Assembly (NCBI RefSeq): GCF_900107705.1
Contig: NZ_FNRE01000003.1
Location: 62,001 to 126,000 of the forward strand
DNA length: 64,000 bases
Source: Prevotella sp. tc2-28
Lineage (GTDB): Bacteria > Bacteroidota > Bacteroidia > Bacteroidales > Bacteroidaceae
Reading direction: 5' to 3'
In this document: piece by piece, positions 7,902 through 16,903 of the stretch
Layout: every line of letters starts with the position of its first letter
Numbering within the stretch: the first letter of the stretch is position 1
Position numbers and translations under genes: made by a program
The notes under the pieces: generated by a model
Databases searched by the model: none
What the model was told of the DNA's origin: nothing
The model's input: only the letters and a program-made list of their open reading frames with translations

Positions 7902-9107
7902 TCATTTTGTCACGCCCTGCCGACAATTTGTCGTAACAATACTTTTTGCAACCGTATAGGCCGTGGTCCATGCCGCCTGGAAGTTGAAGCCTCCCGTCAC
8001 ACCGTCAATGTCCAACACCTCACCGGCAAAGTACAGGTGGGGCACCGCCCTGCTCTCCAATGTGGCAGGATTGACACTGCTCAGGGCGACACCTCCACAG
8101 GTCACGAACTCGTCTTTGAAGACGGACCTGCCTGCTATCTGGTAAATGTCGTTGGCCAGCGTGTTCACCAGCCGGTTCATGTCTTTCTTGTTCAGCTCCA
8201 TCCATCGTATCTTGCTACGTGCCCCCAACGCCTTCTCCGTCAGGTATGCCCACAGTCGTTGTGGCAAGGCGATGGGTGAGAACGTTCCCAACAGTTTCTG
8301 TGGCTCGCGGATAGCCGTTTCCTGCAGTACCTCCTGCACTTCACTCTCCTTCAACGGTGTCCATCTGATGCTGAGGGGCATCTGGTATCCAGCTTCTGCC
8401 AATAGTCGAGCTGCCTGACTCGACAGTTTCAGGATGGCAGGTCCACTCATACCCCAGTGGGTAATCAGCAGTGGACCCTCGCCTTGCAACTTTGTTCCGG
8501 GGATGTGCGCCACGGCATCTTCCACCACCAGTCCCATCAGACTCGTCAGCTGTGGCTCGTTGATGGTGAAGGTAAACAGCGACGGCACCGGACTGACCAC
8601 CTCATGGCCCATCGTCTCCAACCATCTGAGTCCCTCGCCACGAGGCGATCCGCCAGTGGTCACGGCGATGTAGTCGTAGTCCTCCAACTGGCTCAGCGCG
8701 TCTATCTTATGGTTCTTCTCGATGTTGACATGATATTGGACAGCCAGTCGCAGGAAACAGTCGATGATGGCATGCGAGTCCTGGGCTTTAGGAAACACAC
8801 ATTCGTCGTCCTGTGTCACTAAAGGCACCCCATGTTGTTCGAACCAGGCATAGGCATCTTGGTGGTCGAAGCCTTTGAAGAGGCGCTTCAGCAGTCGGTG
8901 ACCTCGCGGATAGACCTGTTGCAGGTCGCGCACCTCGGCAAACGAGTTGGTACAGTTGCACCTTCCGCCTCCCGACACCTCCACCTTCGCCAGCACCTTA
9001 CTGCTCCGCTCGAAGATGGTCACCTCCATCTCCGGCATCATCTCCTTCAGGTTCACCGCCAAGAAAAAGCCAGCAGCACCACCTCCTATGACAGCCGTAC
9101 GAATCAT
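7902..9107 (-). CDS. BaiN/HI0933-family NAD(P)/FAD-dependent oxidoreductase
   Basis: A 401-residue flavoprotein of the HI0933/YhiN/BaiN family. The FAD-binding Rossmann motif VIGGGAAGFFLAVNL is at residues 6-20, followed by SSKVLAKVEVSGGGRCNCTN, the signature of this family. The C-terminal FAD motif reads LYFAGEVLDIDGVTGGFNFQ. The substrate of most members is unknown, although BaiN is linked to bile-acid dehydroxylation in some gut bacteria; that function cannot be assumed here. It is divergent from the greA operon, and its -7 box is at 9147-9140. Confidence 0.9.
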   Translation of the reverse strand: MIRTAVIGGGAAGFFLAVNLKEMMPEMEVTIFERSSKVLAKVEVSGGGRCNCTNSFAEVRDLQQVYPRGHRLLKRLFKGFDHQDAYAWFEQHGVPLVTQDDECVFPKAQDSHAIIDCFLRLAVQYHVNIEKNHKIDALSQLEDYDYIAVTTGGSPRGEGLRWLETMGHEVVSPVPSLFTFTINEPQLTSLMGLVVEDAVAHIPGTKLQGEGPLLITHWGMSGPAILKLSSQAARLLAEAGYQMPLSIRWTPLKESEVQEVLQETAIREPQKLLGTFSPIALPQRLWAYLTEKALGARSKIRWMELNKKDMNRLVNTLANDIYQIAGRSVFKDEFVTCGGVALSSVNPATLESRAVPHLYFAGEVLDIDGVTGGFNFQAAWTTAYTVAKSIVTTNCRQGVTK

Positions 9108-9139
9108 TAAAAATGCCTATTTTTTACGTTTTCTGTCTG

Positions 9140-9147
9140 CAAATATA
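9140..9147 (-). promoter_or_regulatory. -7 box of the flavoprotein gene
   Basis: Minus-strand TATATTTG followed by CAGAC, 33 bases upstream of the start at 9107. It lies 24 bases from the opposing greA -7 box. Confidence 0.65.
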
Positions 9148-9170
9148 GGGATTATTTACGACTTTTTCAT

Positions 9171-9178
9171 TACTTTTG
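9171..9178 (+). promoter_or_regulatory. -7 box of the greA operon
   Basis: TACTTTTG followed by CACA, giving a leader of about 35 bases before greA. Confidence 0.6.
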
Positions 9179-9220
9179 CACAAAAATTAATTTGTCTTAT
9201 CAGAAAACGACGATTACCGT

Positions 9221-9685
9221 ATGGAATATATGTCACAGGAAGGCTACGACAAACTGGTAGCCGAGCTACGCCACATGGAGAGCGTAGAACTGCCTCAGGT
9301 GCGTGAGGCCATTGCCGAGGCACGCGACAAGGGCGACCTCAGCGAGAATTTCGAATATCATGCTGCCAAGCGCGAACAGGGCCGTCTGCTCAGTCGCATC
9401 CGCTTCAAACAGCGTGTCTTGGAGAACGCACGCGTCATCGACACCTCCCGTCTGGGCACCGACAGTGTCCAATTGCTCAGCAAGGTCGACATGACCAATC
9501 TCACCACCAATGGCAAGATGCGGTGGACTATTGCCAGTCCGCACGAGGCCAACCTCCGCGAGGGCAAGATTTCCATCAAGTCGCCCATCGCCCAGGCTTT
9601 GCTCAACCACAAGGTAGGCGATGTCGTCGAGGTCACCGTGCCTGCCGGTGTCATGAAGTTACGCATTGAAAATATCCAGCTATGA
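9221..9685 (+). CDS. greA: Transcription elongation factor GreA
   Basis: A 154-residue factor that enters the RNA polymerase secondary channel and stimulates cleavage of backtracked RNA. The N-terminal coiled coil (1-75) has the tip motif ARDKGDLSENFEYHAAK with the acidic residues that coordinate catalytic metal. The C-terminal FKBP-like domain ends with VGDVVEVTVPAGVMKLRI. Length is close to the family norm of about 158. It is first in a four-gene operon, and its stop overlaps the next start by four bases (ATGA). Confidence 0.96.
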   Translation: MEYMSQEGYDKLVAELRHMESVELPQVREAIAEARDKGDLSENFEYHAAKREQGRLLSRIRFKQRVLENARVIDTSRLGTDSVQLLSKVDMTNLTTNGKMRWTIASPHEANLREGKISIKSPIAQALLNHKVGDVVEVTVPAGVMKLRIENIQL

Positions 9686-10632
9686 AGAAGCGCACCGTCC
9701 TTTACGTCGTCGTGGCTGTCGTCCTTGTCCTTGCTGTCGCCCTCGTAGGAGGCAGTTTCTACATGGTCGACTTCTCCCTGCATCCCGACCCCACGCGTGC
9801 CAACCGCGACTCCTGCTACGAGCAACTGTACACCAACTATCCCGAGACACTTCCGTGGGTTGACAGTCTGCAGAACGCCGGTGCCTTGCGCGACACCTTC
9901 GTCGTCATGCCTACTGGCGAGCGCCACCATGCCTATTTCATCAAGGGGCGCACCCCCAAGACGGCTATCGTCGTCCACGGATGGCGCGACCAGGCCATCA
10001 AGTGGTTCTGCCTCGCCCAGCTCTACGAACAAGCCCTGGGCTACTCCGTCGTCATACCCGACCTTCACGCCTGTGGAGCCAGTGAGGGCGATGCCATCGG
10101 CATGGGGTGGAACGACCGTCTCGACGTGCGCCACTGGATGCAACTGTTCCGTGCCGACACGATGGTGGTTCACGGGGTTTCCATGGGTGCCGCTACTACC
10201 ATGATGCTCTCCGGCGAGCCAATGCCCGAGGGCATCCGCGACCTGCGTTTCGTGGCTGACTGTGGCTACACCTCCGTATGGGACGAGTTTGCCGATCAGC
10301 TGCATGAACAGTTCGGACTCCCTCCCTTCCCCCTGCTCTACTCCTCCAGCCTGCTTTGTAAGCTACGCTACGGATGGAGCTTTGGCGAGGCGTCAGCCCT
10401 CTCTCAGGTAAGCCGTTGTCCCTACCCGATGTTCTTTATACACGGCGACTCCGACGACTTCGTTCCCACGGCGATGGTACACCGTCTCTATGATGCCAAG
10501 AAAGGCGTGAAACAGCTCTGGATAACCTCCGATACGGATCACGCCCATTCCTATAAGAACCATCGTGCGGAATACACCCGTCGCGTGCATGAATTCCTCA
10601 TGAAGCAACAATCAAACACACAAAAACTATGA
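9682..10632 (+). CDS. Membrane-anchored alpha/beta hydrolase
   Basis: A 316-residue protein with an N-terminal transmembrane or signal anchor (residues 5-28) and an alpha/beta hydrolase domain facing the periplasm. The nucleophile elbow is GVSMGA with Ser167, the acid is likely Asp258 or Asp259 in HGDSDDFVP, and the base is His287 or His289. The VVHGWRDQAIKW segment forms the oxyanion region. Esterase or peptidase activity is plausible, but the substrate is unknown. Both ends overlap neighbours by four bases (ATGA), indicating translational coupling with greA and the C10 peptidase. Confidence 0.85.
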   Translation: MKKRTVLYVVVAVVLVLAVALVGGSFYMVDFSLHPDPTRANRDSCYEQLYTNYPETLPWVDSLQNAGALRDTFVVMPTGERHHAYFIKGRTPKTAIVVHGWRDQAIKWFCLAQLYEQALGYSVVIPDLHACGASEGDAIGMGWNDRLDVRHWMQLFRADTMVVHGVSMGAATTMMLSGEPMPEGIRDLRFVADCGYTSVWDEFADQLHEQFGLPPFPLLYSSSLLCKLRYGWSFGEASALSQVSRCPYPMFFIHGDSDDFVPTAMVHRLYDAKKGVKQLWITSDTDHAHSYKNHRAEYTRRVHEFLMKQQSNTQKL

Positions 10633-13600
10633 AGAAAGTCATTTTATCCCTTCTCACCTTAGTCGCCTGCCTGACACTCCAGGCTGCTGAGGTCAACCAA
10701 CAACAAGCCATGGCGAAGGCCAAGGCTTTCCTGTCGCAACGGTCTGGTAGCCACCGTGCTGCCGCTAACACGACGTTACAATCAGCCACCACGGGTTTTC
10801 GCCAACTGCATGCCTTCAATATGGAGGGTGGCGGATATGTCATCGTATCGGCCAGCGATCGTACCAAGGACATCTTGGCTTATGCCCCCCAGGGGACGCT
10901 CGACGGACCCATACCTCCTGCCATGGAGAAATTGCTGAAGAGCTATGCCGCACAGATCAAGGACGCTGAGCAGGATGATGGTGACGCACAGGACAACACC
11001 CCCTCTGTTTTCCCGGTGAGATATGAGATAGCACCGCTTATCAAGCAGAAATGGGCACAAGAATACCCCTACAACAACCAGACACCGATGGTCAAAGACC
11101 CCGAAGGCAAGCAGATACATGGCTATACAGGTTGTGTGGCTACTGCAATGGCTATGGTCATGAAGTACTACCAGTGGCCTAAGGCTCAGACACCAACCCT
11201 CCCTGCCACTCGACAAACCCCCGAACTGCCTCCCGTCACCTTCAACTGGGCAGCCATGACCGATACCTACTCCGACGAGTCGCCGAAGGAGGCGTGCGAT
11301 GCCGTGGCCACCCTGATGCAATACTGTGGAGCAGCCGTCCAGATGGACTATTTCGGTACGGCGTCGTCGTCAGACTCCTTCAAGATGGCCCTCGGCCTTA
11401 TCCGCTTCTTCGGTTACAACAGCGACAGCATTGAGGTGACGCGACGCACCTTCGTGACGGAATGGGAGTGGCAGAACATGATTTACTATGAACTGAGCAA
11501 GAAGCGCCCTGTCATCTGTGGTGGCGACGGACACCAGTTCATCATCGACGGCTATCAATTTGGCGACTTCTACCACATCAACTGGGGATGGGCAGACAAC
11601 AGGGACGGATTCTTCCAAATTTCCGCCTATGCCAACGGCAAGAAGAAGACCTTGCCCCACTTCCCCTACGACATCGCAACAGGCGTCATACCCACTGACA
11701 AGCCCTATTCCCAGGTCGAGACACTGTTTACCGCGGGATTCCTACTGTCGAAGGACACCCCGTTACAGCTGCAACGCACCGGCGACACCGATTTCCCTGC
11801 CGTGAAGGTGGACATGGTACTTAAAAACCAGAGCAAGCAGACGAAGGACAACACCTACGACGTTGGGTTGGCACTCTATCAGGACAATAAACTGCTGAAG
11901 GTCGTCGAGGCCGCCAAGGGAAAGCTGGTGAAACACGACAAGTACCTGGAAAACGTACAGGCCTCCATCACCTTCGGACAAGGACTTGCCGATGGTCATT
12001 ACAAACTCTATCCCGTCAGCCGTGTGCAAGGCGCTGAGAAGTGGGAACAGAACGAGGATGTGAACGACAACCTCGTCGATGTCGAGATCAATGGCCAGCA
12101 GATGACACTGACACCCCACCCTCGCGATTTCCGCCTGAAGGTCAACAGCATCAAGTATTCGGGCGACTTGAGAGAGGGGTGCAATGTAACTGCCGTGATG
12201 AACATCACCAACGGCAGTGCCTTCGACTACGATGGCGTCATCGCCCTCGGCGAATCCAAGGACGGCACCATGGTCAGTGCAGAAGCGCTTGGGGAGAGCT
12301 ATGCCAGCATCCCGGCAGGAAAGACCGTCGACGTCGTTATCCGTTTCATAGCAGGCGAACCCAAGACCTACCAGACATACCTTTATTATGAAAACTTCAT
12401 CTTGGGCGACCCGGTACCGCTGGTCATCAGCAACTACGAAGGAACCATCTATCAGAACTCCATCGAACTGGAAAAGTCGGTGAAGCTGAAGAACGTCAGC
12501 AAGGAAGAAACCCGCACCGATGGCAACAAGGTCTACGATATCACGGGACGTGAACTGGACCTCACGCTCACCTTGCGCAATCCCGATGCCAGCAATGCCT
12601 ACAAGGGCAATATCTCGCTGACCATCTTCCAGGAGGAGTCTGTGGGAGACAACCAGGCTTACAACACCATCAACGAACAGACCAAGAAGGATGTGGCCAT
12701 CGCCCCGGGAGCAAGCACCGATGTCAAGTTCAGCTACGACAAGTTCGAGCTCTCCAACACGTATACCATTTGGATACGCTACGAGTATAAAGGCAGTGTC
12801 AACAACGACCCGAAGCCCCTCTATTCGTACATCCATGTCAAGCCCGGCGTCAATGTGTTCAAGAAGGATCGCACGATGACCTCCTTTGCACCCCAGGATG
12901 ATTTCACCACCCCTGAGGATGCCCTTGCCGTTGAGCTGAACGGCACCAACATCAAGAACCTGAAGCCCAACAGCAATCCCAACTGTCTGTATTTCCTGAA
13001 CGACACCGATGCCAAGCCCGCTTCTTTGGAGGGACGCAACGTGGTGGTGCTCGCCAACGACGAATATACGGCAGAGAACATCAAGCTGACCGATGGCTAC
13101 GACTTCATGACACCCCGCTGGTTCACCGCTAAGCAGATTGAGTACAAGCGCACCTTCACCGATTCCGAACGGAATACGCTCACCACCCTTCTCCTGCCTT
13201 TCACCGCACAGAAATGTGAAGCCGGAGGTGAGGCGTTCACCCTCGAGAAGATGCTGCTCGCTGCCGACCAGGCTGGCAAGGTCTACTTCAGCGACACCCC
13301 TGAGATGATCGCCGGCGGCACGCCTGCCATCGTGCGTCTGAAGGCCGACAAGGCACTGACCAACCCCGTCACCTTCTCGGCATCCAATGCCTCTGTCTGC
13401 GACAGCATCTTCATGCAGACAGCAGGTCGCTATAACATGACGGGCACCTTCACGAAGGCAACCTATTCCGATGGCGAGACCTTCGCCTTTGCCGATGGTC
13501 ACGGTGGCAGTGTCGCTCCTAAGGCCACCTCGTGCTCACCGTTCCGCGCCTGCTTCCAGGCCATTGGCCTGCCCACCGGTTTCGAGACTCTTACCATCGA

Positions 13601-13748
13601 CACCACCACCTATAACACCACAGCCATCGATGCGTTGCGCCACGAGGCCAGCGACGACGCGCAACCCTACTATAATCTCAGCGGACAGCGTGTCCTCTAT
13701 CCTCGTCGTGGCATCTACCTCCATGGTGGCAGAGTCGTGATTAAGTAA
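10629..13748 (+). CDS. Streptopain-like C10 family cysteine peptidase
   Basis: A 1039-residue secreted protease with a signal peptide (1-19), a Spi/C10 inhibitory propeptide (about 20-130) and a C10 catalytic domain (about 130-360). The nucleophile is Cys169 in GYTGCVATAMAMVMKYY, the base is His302 in GDGHQFIIDGY, and the active-site Asn/Trp is in HINWGWAD. Several Ig-like beta modules probably fill residues 380-900. The end, YYNLSGQRV followed by GIYLHGGRVVIK, resembles the C-terminus of the deiminase at 14741 and may be a sorting tail. Relatives include streptococcal SpeB and Prevotella interpain. Start and stop are tightly coupled in the greA operon. Confidence 0.92.
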   Translation: MKKVILSLLTLVACLTLQAAEVNQQQAMAKAKAFLSQRSGSHRAAANTTLQSATTGFRQLHAFNMEGGGYVIVSASDRTKDILAYAPQGTLDGPIPPAMEKLLKSYAAQIKDAEQDDGDAQDNTPSVFPVRYEIAPLIKQKWAQEYPYNNQTPMVKDPEGKQIHGYTGCVATAMAMVMKYYQWPKAQTPTLPATRQTPELPPVTFNWAAMTDTYSDESPKEACDAVATLMQYCGAAVQMDYFGTASSSDSFKMALGLIRFFGYNSDSIEVTRRTFVTEWEWQNMIYYELSKKRPVICGGDGHQFIIDGYQFGDFYHINWGWADNRDGFFQISAYANGKKKTLPHFPYDIATGVIPTDKPYSQVETLFTAGFLLSKDTPLQLQRTGDTDFPAVKVDMVLKNQSKQTKDNTYDVGLALYQDNKLLKVVEAAKGKLVKHDKYLENVQASITFGQGLADGHYKLYPVSRVQGAEKWEQNEDVNDNLVDVEINGQQMTLTPHPRDFRLKVNSIKYSGDLREGCNVTAVMNITNGSAFDYDGVIALGESKDGTMVSAEALGESYASIPAGKTVDVVIRFIAGEPKTYQTYLYYENFILGDPVPLVISNYEGTIYQNSIELEKSVKLKNVSKEETRTDGNKVYDITGRELDLTLTLRNPDASNAYKGNISLTIFQEESVGDNQAYNTINEQTKKDVAIAPGASTDVKFSYDKFELSNTYTIWIRYEYKGSVNNDPKPLYSYIHVKPGVNVFKKDRTMTSFAPQDDFTTPEDALAVELNGTNIKNLKPNSNPNCLYFLNDTDAKPASLEGRNVVVLANDEYTAENIKLTDGYDFMTPRWFTAKQIEYKRTFTDSERNTLTTLLLPFTAQKCEAGGEAFTLEKMLLAADQAGKVYFSDTPEMIAGGTPAIVRLKADKALTNPVTFSASNASVCDSIFMQTAGRYNMTGTFTKATYSDGETFAFADGHGGSVAPKATSCSPFRACFQAIGLPTGFETLTIDTTTYNTTAIDALRHEASDDAQPYYNLSGQRVLYPRRGIYLHGGRVVIK

Positions 13749-13759
13749 GAAAAAAAACA

Positions 13760-14425
13760 ATGATCAGAAAAACATTATTCATCCTGAGCTTCGTACTGCT
13801 CGCCACCGTCAATGCGAGCGCACAACGAGTGAAGATCCACACCACGATGGGCGATATCGTCGTACGACTGTACGACGAGACGCCCGTCCATCGTGACAAC
13901 TTCCTGAAACTGGTTCGTGAGGGCTATTACGACGGAACCCTGTTTCATCGCGTCATCAAGGGATTTATGATCCAGGGGGGCGACCCCAATTCCAAAGGAG
14001 CCGCCCCCGACCAGATGCTGGGCAATGGCAACCCGGGCTATACGCTGGAAGCAGAGTTCCGCGAAGGCCTGTACCATAAGCGTGGGGCCTTGGCAGCAGC
14101 GCGCGAGGACGACGCCACCAACCCCGAGCGACGCAGCAGCGGTTCCCAGTTCTATATCGTCTGGGGCAGAACGTTCAGTCCCCGTCAGATGGAGTATCTC
14201 ATTGACCAGATGCAGATGAAACATCCCGAGACCGGAGGACTCACTCCCGCCCAGCGCGAGGTGTACGCCACCTACGGAGGCACCCCTCATCTCGATGGCC
14301 AGTACACCGTCTTTGGCGAGGTCGTGGAAGGTCTTGATGTCGTAGAGAAGATACAGAACCTGCCCACCAATCCTGCCGACCGCCCCATCGACGATGTCAA
14401 GGTCACCATGGAGATCGTAGAGTAA
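13760..14425 (+). CDS. Exported peptidyl-prolyl cis-trans isomerase, cyclophilin type
   Basis: A 221-residue cyclophilin with signal peptide MIRKTLFILSFVLLATVNASA, so the enzyme acts in the periplasm. The fold is covered by FHRVIKGFMIQGGDP (catalytic Arg and Phe), GALAAAREDD and SGSQFYIVWG (Gln, Phe). An insertion around 155-175 (RQMEYLIDQMQMKHPETGG) is common in Bacteroidetes members. It follows the C10 peptidase by 11 bases and probably helps fold exported proteins such as that protease; that link is inferred from position. Confidence 0.93.
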   Translation: MIRKTLFILSFVLLATVNASAQRVKIHTTMGDIVVRLYDETPVHRDNFLKLVREGYYDGTLFHRVIKGFMIQGGDPNSKGAAPDQMLGNGNPGYTLEAEFREGLYHKRGALAAAREDDATNPERRSSGSQFYIVWGRTFSPRQMEYLIDQMQMKHPETGGLTPAQREVYATYGGTPHLDGQYTVFGEVVEGLDVVEKIQNLPTNPADRPIDDVKVTMEIVE

Positions 14426-14448
14426 CGGTCTCTTGCAGAGCGCAGCAT

Positions 14449-14568
14449 CTATTTCGGCAGACTTTTCTCTAAGTTTGTTCTACGCCGATTTCCTGTCGGG
14501 CGCACCGCAAAATGAATCCAGATGACGCTACGCTTCTGCTCTATCAGCAGCTCGTCGAAGTCTTCGCG
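14449..14568 (-). pseudogene. C-terminal fragment of an M15 peptidase gene
   Basis: Read on the minus strand, these 40 codons give REDFDELLIEQKRSVIWIHF and then AVRPTGNRRRTN before a stop. This is nearly identical to the end of the intact M15 peptidase at 51223-51702, including the zinc-ligand His. Homology stops abruptly at 14568, and no in-frame start lies upstream, so it is a 5'-truncated leftover of a second copy. Confidence 0.85.
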
Positions 14569-14591
14569 TGGGTTAGTAAAATATTTCCATG

Positions 14592-14622
14592 CAAAGTTAT
14601 AAATTTTTCTCTACATCTACAA
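14592..14622 (-). promoter_or_regulatory. Promoter pointing into the M15 fragment
   Basis: Minus-strand TTGT at 14622-14619 and TAACTTTG at 14599-14592 are spaced by 19 bases. It reads toward the fragment, but no translatable frame follows. Confidence 0.5.
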
Positions 14623-14627
14623 GAAAT

Positions 14628-14663
14628 CCCCCATTTTTTACTCGTTTTGAGAAAAAATGGGGG
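14628..14663. terminator. Long perfect hairpin
   Basis: CCCCCATTTTTT (14628-14639) and AAAAAATGGGGG (14652-14663) form a 12-base stem extended by CTC/GAG inside the loop. It may terminate the deiminase transcript on the minus strand. Confidence 0.6.
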
Positions 14664-14714
14664 AGAGCTATGTGACACAATAGGATGCGGTGTGCTCGAG
14701 CTCGCTCACGTTCG

Positions 14715-14738
14715 GAAGTGAGAACAAGCTCTCACTTC
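14715..14738. repeat. Inverted repeat directly after the deiminase stop
   Basis: GAAGTGAGA (14715-14723) and TCTCACTTC (14730-14738) form a nine-base stem with a six-base loop. It lacks a T run, so its role in termination is uncertain. Confidence 0.5.
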
Positions 14739-14740
14739 TC

Positions 14741-16819
14741 TCACTTAATCACGACCTTTTTGCCTTGGTAGATGTAGATGCCCTTGGCCTTGGGTGCTTC
14801 GTTGAGTCGCAGACCGCCGAGGGTGTACCATACGCTGGGGGCACTGAAGTCCTTGCTGGTTGTTATCTCGCTGATGCCTGTCGGTTTTTGGGAAGATTTG
14901 TCCTCGGTCAGCCACCTGGTGTCGAGCTGGAAGGTAATCTTCTCCTTGGCGATGGGCTCGGTGCTGAAGTCGTAGTCGTCAGCCTTGTATGCCACCTCGG
15001 TGCTGGGCGTGAAGTCGTAGTATCCGCCGTTATTCGCAGTGACGGGCTTGGTGACGGTCTTGCCGTTCTTCGACGTAGCCTCGATGTAATAGAACACCTT
15101 CTTTCCTTGGGGGAACTTGCTGGCGGGCACTCGGCAGTACCAGCGGTTGCCGTTGCTGGTCATGTCCACCTTCTGCCACTCGCCGTCTCCTACGCAGTAG
15201 TGCAGCGAGGCTTTCTGGATGCCGCTCTTGTTGGTGATGAAGGCACTGAAGGGTACTTCGGTCAGTGTGCCGAAGTTCACATTGTTGTAGAGAGCGTCGT
15301 GCAGGATGCGCACGGGGTTGTCGGCAGGTATCTGCTTGGTGATGCAGTGGATGGAGCCGCCGGTGCCGTCGTAGGTGCGCATGTCGAGGCAGTGGAACGT
15401 GTAGCCGGGATAGAGCTTCTTCATGGCCTCGATGTTGGCGCGATCCCATGCGGCAGTAGGCATGTTGTCCACATCGACGGGCGAGAAGCAGGGCTGCAGG
15501 ATGTAGTTGTTCACGATCAGGTGATTGGCATAGGTGCGTGCAAATTTTCCATACTCCTCCTCGCTATTCCAGTCGCTGCCGTCGTCGTAGGAGGGGAAGG
15601 GCAGGTCACCCCAGTTAACGTATGGGCCTTGCCAGCAGTTTTTCTGCTTCAGCATATATGCCACGTTGCCTTCCAAGATAGCGTAGTCTTCCCAGTCTTT
15701 ATAGGTTTCCGGCATCTTCGCAAACAGGAAACCGTTCTCGTCGATGGCGTCGGCATACAGGTCGATGTGGCCTGTTCCGCCGTCATTTTTCAGCCTATCC
15801 ACGAAGCAGGTTCCCGCTTGTCCCACCATACCTTTGAGTGCATCATAACACTGGTCTGCGTTGAGGGGCTCTCGCGTGGTGTACTTAATGGTCTTGGGGT
15901 CCTTGCCGTCCCAGATGACGGGACCTACCGTCGTGTTTTGGTTGTATTCATACGTGGCCGTAGAGGTCAGCAGTCCGCCGGCACCGTCAACGAGACAGTT
16001 GCCACCTTCCCAGACGACCTCGTTGATGTAGTTGGGGATGCCCATCTGGCGGTGAAGAACCGATGGCAGCACGTCGTCGAGCGGGCGCTCGAAGTCGTAC
16101 TGGAAGTCGAGCATGGCCAGCTTGTCCTCGTCGCCATAGTAGAAACAGATGGGGCCGCAGTCGCGGAACCAGACGCTGTTGCCGCCAGACACGAAGAAGC
16201 GTATCTTGTCAGTCCTCATATCGTGCGTTTCCATGTAGTAACGTATCACCTGTTCATCGCCGGGTTGCTCAATGCGCACCCATGCCTCGACACCGGCTCT
16301 CTGAATGCCGTCGATGAGCTGCAGGGTCACCTGGCCGCCTTCGCTGTTCAGGTCGAAATAAGATTCATAGGGACCTCTGCCTACTTCTTTAGGCTCCTCC
16401 TCTTTCGACTCGGCGTAGTAGTGGATGGCATATCCTTGAACGATGGGTAGGGCGGAATAGCGCGTGTCCCCTTTTTTCCCAGGCACATAATGTAGATAGG
16501 GTATGGCGACGACGATGGCCTTCACCTCCTCCCATTCGCCAGGGAACCATACGCGGTCGGGGAAGTTCAGCGGTGCTCCACTGGCATCGTGTGCTCTGCG
16601 CATGTCCTCAGCCGTAGCGATGGGGAAGTCGGGCTTGGGAAAATTCTTGGGAATAGCCCGTTGGTGCATCAATTTGTGGAGGTTAAAAGTCTGTTGCTTA
16701 CTGTCCTGTGCGTTGGCCGTCACTGACAATGCCAAGAGGACTGTAAGGAGCTGTGCCGACCTGCCGAGGCAGCTGACTGCGGCGCTCCAAAGATTTGTGT
16801 GTAAAAGTTTTTTCATTGC
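14741..16819 (-). CDS. Secreted peptidylarginine deiminase/agmatine deiminase family protein
   Basis: A 692-residue exported protein of the porphyromonad-type peptidylarginine deiminase family (PF04371), which hydrolyses guanidino groups to give citrulline or carbamoyl products. A signal peptide ends in LLALSVTANA. The catalytic set is visible: Asp in WFRDCGP, GGN in VWEGGNCLVD, His-x-Asp in TGHIDLYAD, an Asn in HLIVNNYI, and the nucleophile Cys492 in GGSIHCITKQ. An Ig-like domain (about 520-620) and a C-terminal YTLGGLR plus GIYIYQGKKVVIK tail follow. The length and Ig domain favour a protein deiminase over a free agmatine deiminase (about 350 residues). The longer frame to 16867 overlaps a CATATTTG -7-like box, so I start at 16819. 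Confidence 0.87.
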   Translation of the reverse strand, partial: AMKKLLHTNLWSAAVSCLGRSAQLLTVLLALSVTANAQDSKQQTFNLHKLMHQRAIPKNFPKPDFPIATAEDMRRAHDASGAPLNFPDRVWFPGEWEEVKAIVVAIPYLHYVPGKKGDTRYSALPIVQGYAIHYYAESKEEEPKEVGRGPYESYFDLNSEGGQVTLQLIDGIQRAGVEAWVRIEQPGDEQVIRYYMETHDMRTDKIRFFVSGGNSVWFRDCGPICFYYGDEDKLAMLDFQYDFERPLDDVLPSVLHRQMGIPNYINEVVWEGGNCLVDGAGGLLTSTATYEYNQNTTVGPVIWDGKDPKTIKYTTREPLNADQCYDALKGMVGQAGTCFVDRLKNDGGTGHIDLYADAIDENGFLFAKMPETYKDWEDYAILEGNVAYMLKQKNCWQGPYVNWGDLPFPSYDDGSDWNSEEEYGKFARTYANHLIVNNYILQPCFSPVDVDNMPTAAWDRANIEAMKKLYPGYTFHCLDMRTYDGTGGSIHCITKQIPADNPVRILHDALYNNVNFGTLTEVPFSAFITNKSGIQKASLHYCVGDGEWQKVDMTSNGNRWYCRVPASKFPQGKKVFYYIEATSKNGKTVTKPVTANNGGYYDFTPSTEVAYKADDYDFSTEPIAKEKITFQLDTRWLTEDKSSQKPTGISEITTSKDFSAPSVWYTLGGLRLNEAPKAKGIYIYQGKKVVIK

Positions 16820-16903
16820 GTTTTGATTTAGTGAAGTAATATTGTTTGTTTTGGCAAATATGCTCATTTTAATATTTAGCTACCAAAGTTGTTGCCGTCA
16901 TCG

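Noticed and set aside
11763..13502. A 579-codon open frame on the minus strand
   Set aside because: It lies wholly opposite the C10 peptidase gene, which has clear catalytic motifs; its translation is low-complexity and shows no recognisable domain, typical of a shadow frame in GC-rich coding sequence.
14690..16450. A 586-codon open frame on the plus strand
   Set aside because: It is opposite the deiminase gene, and its Val/Gly/His-rich translation has no family match; a shadow frame.
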